Part shown: positions 12,760 to 15,249 of the stretch, one piece after another
Position numbering within the stretch: position 1 is the first letter of the stretch
Layout: the number at the start of each line of letters is the position of its first letter
Origin: CAYMKL01 sp964390805
GTDB taxonomy: Bacteria > Chloroflexota > Anaerolineae > VGOG01
Assembly (NCBI GenBank): GCA_964390805.1
Contig: CAYMKL010000152.1
Coordinates: 1-15,249, forward strand
Direction of reading: 5' to 3'
DNA: 15,249 bases
The notes under the pieces: generated by a model
The model's input: the letters and a program-made list of their open reading frames with translations, nothing else
Told to the model about the DNA's origin: nothing
The model's database searches: none
Program-made: the position numbers and the translations under genes

Positions 12760-15192
12760 ATGGCAAAGAAAGACAAAGGTCAAAGAAAGCGACGAAAAAG
12801 AAAACGGACCCCACCGCGCCGCCCCAAGCCCGCGGAGCTGGCAAGGGCCAACGCTCTCTGGGAAGAAGGGAAAGCACAGGAGGCGGTGGAGATACTGGAG
12901 GATTTGGTGGAGCGATACCCCCGCGATCTCGGCTGCCACACGCTGCTGGGCTCTATCTATGGCGCCTTGGGGAACTTCTTAGAGGCGATCCACCACCTGG
13001 AGGTAGCCGCCGGGCTGTCCCGTAGGGATCCAGAGGTACTGCTCCTCCTGGGGGCAGCCTACTGGGAATACGCCCTCCCCTCCCACACCTTGCTGACCCT
13101 CCGCGAGTGCCCCAGGTCTGAACTGAACGAAGAGGCCGTCAAGCGTATGCAATTCATGATGGAGGACTCGACGGAAAAAATCGGGATAGTGGCTGCCAGG
13201 CATGGCATCTCCCCCAGGAAGATGGAACACGCCGCCTACTTCATGGAGAGCGGCCGGCTGGCCAATGAACGAGGGCAATACACTGAGGCCGTAAAGGCAT
13301 CAAAGGAAGCCGCTCGCCTGGTGCGAAGCTGGGCTACTCCCCGCAACAACCTGGCCCTGGCGCACTTCGCCCTAGGCCAGTGGGACGAGGCCATCGCCAC
13401 CGAAGAAGAAGTGCTGGAGCACATTGACGATCAAAACAGGCACGCCCTGGGCAACCTGGTGCGCTTCCTGACGGCATCCGGAAACACAGCCCAGGCTCGG
13501 CTATATCTGACGCGCCTGGAACAAGCCGAAGCAACTGACCCCGATGACCACATCAAGATAGCCGAAGCCTACGCCACCCTGGAGGAAGATAGCGAGGTGT
13601 ATGCCACCTTGAAAAGAGCCTGGGAAGAGGAAGCTGAATTGAACGCTTCGATGCTTCGCTTTCTGGGAACTGCAGCGGCCAACCTGGGCAAAGACCAGGA
13701 GGCTTTGGTCTACTGGACGGAAGCCCTGCAGCTCGATCCCGCATCCTTCCGCCTCCAAAACTTCATGGATGCCTTGCGCCAGGGGCTCAGGAGGTCTGCC
13801 CCAGCCTACCGCTTCCCCTACTTCTCAGGACAGGACATGGTCTCAGAGAAAGCCTTCATGGACTTCATCAACCGCCTCGGCTCCCTTCGGACGTCGGAGG
13901 AGAAAACAGCACAGGAAATGCACAGCTTCGGGGAGAAGTATCCCTACGTAGCCGACGTCTTCAGCGACCTGCTGTGGTATGGTGATGAGAACCAGCAGGC
14001 CAACTCCATCCAGACCCTGCGGATGCTGGGTAACGAGCGCGCCGTGGCTGCCTTGCAGGCTTTCGCTCAGAGTCAGGTGGGCAACGAGGATCAGCGAACA
14101 ATGGCGCTCAACGCCTTGCTAGATCTGGGGGTGTTCAGCGAAGACGAGCCGGTGAAGCTCTGGTTGAAGGGCCAGTGGCGGGAGGTGCTCCTCCGTCGCC
14201 AGCTTATCAGCGAAGAACAGGAGTGGGAGTACAGCGAGCAGGTATTGACCCTGTTGGAAAAAGCAACGACGGCTTTCCATAAGGGCGAGGAAGAAAAGGC
14301 CGAGGAGCTTTACAAAAAGGCCCTCGCCCTGGAGCCCAGAGCCAAGCAAGCCTATGGAAACCTGGGCGCCCTGTATTTCAAGCAAGGCCGCCATGCAGAA
14401 GCAGAGAGAGCTCTCGAAAAGGCCCTAGAGATGGATCCCGACTACGTTTTCCCCCGCTGCAATCTGGCCTCGATACGCATCGGACAGGGGAGATTTGAGG
14501 AGGCGGAAGAGATACTGAAACCCATAGCTAAACTCAGGACTTTGCGTGCGCAGGAGATCCTCTTCTACAACCGCATCAGCGCTGACCTATTCATCGCGCA
14601 AGAAGAATACGAGTCGGCTGAGCAATGCTTGGAGATAATCTTGGCAATGGAGCCTGAGGACGAAGATGCCCAGAGGCGCTTGGTGATGGTACAGGCAATG
14701 AAAGGCTCCAAGGACATGTTCGCTCACATGGAGGAACGCGATAGGCGCAGGCGCGAAAGAGAGCGACGGAAACCTCTAAAGAGCATGGATTTGCAGTCCT
14801 GTCTTTCGCGCTACACCAAAGATAATCTGGCAGCCATGGCCCGCGCCTTGGACATAAGGGAGCCAGCGCGCATCAAAAAGGCGGAGCTGATCGCCCTCCT
14901 GGCCGAATCGTTGGCCGATCCTGCAGTAGTAGAAGAGGCATGGAGAAGCCTCAACAATGAGGATCAGGAAGCACTACGCTTCGTGTTAGCACAAGGCGGG
15001 ATGGCAACCTACGATGAGGTCAGTCGAAAATACGGGGACGACCTTGAGGAATACTACTATTGGTACTACCGCGAGCCAGAGACGACCATCGGCCGCCTGC
15101 GCCTGCACGGACTGCTCTTCGAAGGAGGGCGGGGGGACGAGGTGGTACTGGTTATCCCCACAGAGGTGAGAGGGCTGCTAAGTGGCTTTTAG
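12760..15192 (+). CDS. large TPR protein with C-terminal SAP/Rho-N-like and winged-helix-like module
   Basis: From the ATG at 12760 (GGAGGT at 12743-12748) the product has 810 residues and no signal peptide. Residues 1-25 are very basic (KGQRKRRKRKRTPPRRPK) and could bind nucleic acid or ribosome. TPR units occupy about 26-125 (AEL-x2-ANALWEEGKAQEAVEIL), about 160-330, and about 497-600 (KGEEEKAEELYKKALALEP and the following GRHAEAERALEKALEMDP). Residues about 330-495 are helical, possibly HEAT-like. A charged R/E segment near 655-672 leads to SRYTKDNLAAMARALDI and KKAELIALLAESL (about 680-720), a SAP/Rho-N-like two-helix unit, then a winged-helix-like end with TIGRLRLHGLLFEG and VVLVIPTEVRGLL. 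The architecture suggests a scaffold acting on nucleic acid or protein complexes; the exact function is unknown. Confidence 0.85.
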   Translation: MAKKDKGQRKRRKRKRTPPRRPKPAELARANALWEEGKAQEAVEILEDLVERYPRDLGCHTLLGSIYGALGNFLEAIHHLEVAAGLSRRDPEVLLLLGAAYWEYALPSHTLLTLRECPRSELNEEAVKRMQFMMEDSTEKIGIVAARHGISPRKMEHAAYFMESGRLANERGQYTEAVKASKEAARLVRSWATPRNNLALAHFALGQWDEAIATEEEVLEHIDDQNRHALGNLVRFLTASGNTAQARLYLTRLEQAEATDPDDHIKIAEAYATLEEDSEVYATLKRAWEEEAELNASMLRFLGTAAANLGKDQEALVYWTEALQLDPASFRLQNFMDALRQGLRRSAPAYRFPYFSGQDMVSEKAFMDFINRLGSLRTSEEKTAQEMHSFGEKYPYVADVFSDLLWYGDENQQANSIQTLRMLGNERAVAALQAFAQSQVGNEDQRTMALNALLDLGVFSEDEPVKLWLKGQWREVLLRRQLISEEQEWEYSEQVLTLLEKATTAFHKGEEEKAEELYKKALALEPRAKQAYGNLGALYFKQGRHAEAERALEKALEMDPDYVFPRCNLASIRIGQGRFEEAEEILKPIAKLRTLRAQEILFYNRISADLFIAQEEYESAEQCLEIILAMEPEDEDAQRRLVMVQAMKGSKDMFAHMEERDRRRRERERRKPLKSMDLQSCLSRYTKDNLAAMARALDIREPARIKKAELIALLAESLADPAVVEEAWRSLNNEDQEALRFVLAQGGMATYDEVSRKYGDDLEEYYYWYYREPETTIGRLRLHGLLFEGGRGDEVVLVIPTEVRGLLSGF

Positions 15193-15249
15193 AACCAATA
15201 CCCGTGAATGAAATTCTAGGCGAGTTGCACCTTCGTGCCGAATAGGCCG

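Noticed and set aside
15060..15249. Alternative frame and short frame at the right edge
   Set aside because: The first is a shadow of the TPR gene end; the 57 nt after the TPR stop show only a 13-codon frame without a ribosome site.

Overview
The window reads like a chromosomal segment of a Chloroflexota bacterium (Anaerolineae/Caldilineae type), probably from a metagenome. The clearest sign is the solute-binding lipoprotein at 4682-6136, whose mature N-terminus is a Val/Glu/Lys-rich repeat stalk of the kind often seen in that phylum. The mix of LacI/CUT1 sugar transport, dispersed palindromic repeats and large TPR proteins fits too. This assignment is inferred from sequence style, not from a search.

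Region 1 (1-6190) is a regulated transport and catabolic locus. A LacI-family repressor (581-1585) has a consensus sigma70-type promoter (TTGACA-17-TATAAT), and its expected start point lies inside a perfect 16-bp palindrome, ATGGGAACGTTCCCAT. The same 14-bp core recurs at 1650-1663, just before an operon of an ADP-ribosylglycohydrolase-family enzyme (1705-2688), two CUT1 permeases (2711-3664, 3675-4559) and the binding lipoprotein. The operon ends at a strong hairpin terminator (6157-6187). No ATPase gene is present. Divergent from lacI, on the minus strand, is the 5' end of a ribokinase/PfkB-type kinase gene with its own promoter, ribosome binding site and about 25 recognisable codons, after which homology stops. 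Together these suggest uptake of a ribosylated compound, hydrolysis of its ribosyl bond, and (ancestrally) phosphorylation of the released sugar.

Region 2 (6190-8190) holds a URO-D-superfamily gene (6584-7567) behind a repeat-containing leader. After it comes a scar region with the C-terminal end of a LamG/DUF1080-like sugar-associated domain, a dispersed palindromic repeat, a hairpin terminator and the truncated N-terminus of a serine recombinase.

Region 3 (8195-12368) is a tightly spaced same-strand cluster: SAM-dependent methyltransferase, MFS transporter, HI0933/BaiN-type flavoprotein and monoacylglycerol-lipase-like hydrolase. The last gene ends inside an 8-bp tandem repeat.

Region 4 (12369-15249) has a roughly 300-bp MITE-like element with inverted terminal arms of about 40 bp and internal palindromes, then an 810-residue TPR protein with a C-terminal SAP/Rho-N-like plus winged-helix-like module.

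I found no tRNA, rRNA, CRISPR array or complete mobile element. The most interesting signal is the LacI-AACGTT regulon around the ADP-ribosylglycohydrolase, with its broken divergent kinase.
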